Of a stretch of DNA of 64,000 nucleotides, positions 63,371 through 64,000 are shown in pieces (within the stretch, counting starts at the first letter, position 1; every line of letters starts with the position of its first letter). The DNA comes from Devosia sp. XK-2 (GTDB lineage: Bacteria; Pseudomonadota; Alphaproteobacteria; Rhizobiales; Devosiaceae), in assembly GCF_037113415.1 (NCBI RefSeq), contig NZ_CP146608.1:2190501-2254500 (forward strand), given 5' to 3'. Below the pieces are notes generated by a model that saw only the letters and a program-made list of their open reading frames with translations, had not been told where the DNA came from and made no database searches. Made by a program: the position numbers and the translations under genes.

Positions 63371-64000
63371 TCAATTGAACCAAAGCGCGAAATTCGGCCA
63401 ATTGTCCCCGAACACGCGATTGCCGGCGGCAAAGCTCTCGGCATCGGCTACCGGACCATCTGCCAGGAAGGGCAGCGCCCTCTGCCCGGCCAGCAGCATG
63501 ACCAGGTCTGTTTCCGTGGCGGTTTCGAAGAACAGCTTGAGACTAAAACCCTGCCGGAACCGCCAATGCGGGATCAAGAGGTCGCCGGCAAGGATGTCGT
63601 CGACCGTGTCGAGCGTCTCCATCCAGGCGGCGACGACCTCCTCGGTCACTGTCTGGCCGGGCACCAGCGATGTCTGCCGGGGCGAAGGCACCAATTCGCG
63701 ATTGTCGTCCGTTTCCGCCAGGATCGCCTCCCAATTGCGGCGCGACAGCGCGGTGACCGCCTGCAGGCGCTCCAGCACCCCCTTGAACCGGTCGCGGTCG
63801 ATAACGGGAAAATCCGATGTGTGGACAGCCGCGATCAGGTCGGCGATGAACGTGTCGGTTTCCGGGTCCATCATCAGCGTGCCGCCGCGCGCAAAATCCT
63901 GCATCGGCAGGCCCGCCTTGGGAAATAGACGATGGCCGATCGCAGCGAAAAGCTCGGAAAAATCATGTGCCAGCAGGAGATCGACCGGCGCGGCGGCCAC
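63371..64000 (-). CDS. Unknown protein, N-terminus off the window
   Basis: At least 209 residues are visible and the frame is still open at the right edge, so the true start lies beyond. Recognisable features: AHDFSELFAAIGHRLFPKAGLP, MDPETDTFIADLIAAVHTSDFPVIDRDRFKGV, WETLDT-like helix WMETLDTVDDILAGDLLIPHW, and the C-terminus FGDNWPNFALWFN. Probably an alpha-helical cytoplasmic protein. I do not recognise it. Confidence 0.6.
   Translation of the reverse strand: MAAAPVDLLLAHDFSELFAAIGHRLFPKAGLPMQDFARGGTLMMDPETDTFIADLIAAVHTSDFPVIDRDRFKGVLERLQAVTALSRRNWEAILAETDDNRELVPSPRQTSLVPGQTVTEEVVAAWMETLDTVDDILAGDLLIPHWRFRQGFSLKLFFETATETDLVMLLAGQRALPFLADGPVADAESFAAGNRVFGDNWPNFALWFN

Overview
The window is a high-GC, gene-dense bacterial chromosome segment. 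Gene content and order point to an alphaproteobacterium of the Hyphomicrobiales (Rhizobiales), most like Devosia and relatives. The evidence is a permuted two-piece tmRNA with an AANDN-type tag next to sspB, the thyA-folA-hflK-hflC neighbourhood, divergent miaA/serB, ilvI-ilvH-pdxJ with an ilv leader, and many palindromic intergenic repeats. The genus is an inference from content; no rRNA gene is present. I see no transposase, integrase, prophage or CRISPR array.

Layout. 0-9 kb: a truncated MFS transporter, a glycosyltransferase with an LpxH-like phosphoesterase, a secreted GH3 hexosaminidase, acs, and a flippase/FemAB-like pair joined by ATGA. 9-16 kb: TerC, an exported intradiol-dioxygenase-like protein, tRNA-Lys, a PLP aminotransferase, a membrane EEP phosphatase, and leuA with a leucine-rich leader peptide. 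16-28 kb: PhzF/UPF0303/GFA cluster, B12-binding radical SAM protein, ilvC below a TetR gene with a palindromic operator, OYE-type oxidoreductase, kup, FMN reductase. 28-34 kb: pdxJ, ilvH, ilvI with a clear transcription attenuator, PiT phosphate transporter with a Pho-box-like site on its start codon, Nudix, cspA. 34-41 kb: lipoprotein, DUF423, MATE pump, miaA/serB, hflC, hflK, folA. 41.5-42.7 kb: a visibly AT-richer two-gene cassette with a small ORF and an HxxxH protein, sitting between folA and thyA. 43-48.8 kb: GNAT, DUF4424, MazG-like, thyA, YdeI-like, YkgJ-like, thermonuclease, ssrA, sspB, RHH protein. 48.8-64 kb: very large AsmA-family protein, phytase-like esterase, UvrD/PcrA helicase, CMD protein with MerR regulator and operator, YbjQ, ABM protein, prmA, two tandem 43-residue paralogues, aminopeptidase P, and a truncated unknown gene.

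How the genes work together. Branched-chain amino acid synthesis is the main theme: ilvI, ilvH, ilvC and leuA lie in 18 kb, and both ilvI and leuA are preceded by short leader peptides rich in the pathway's end products. Ribosome rescue is a second unit: ssrA makes the degradation tag and sspB encodes the adaptor that hands tagged proteins to ClpXP. thyA and folA supply dTMP and tetrahydrofolate. Envelope functions are spread through the window (glycosyltransferase/LpxH-like, flippase/FemAB-like, GH3, AsmA, HflKC).

The least explained items are the two-gene cassette at 41.6-42.6 kb, the tandem 43-residue proteins at 61.0-61.4 kb, intergenic repeats whose hairpin stems differ in sequence but stay paired, a G-run tract upstream of folA, and an inverted repeat covering the pdxJ start codon.
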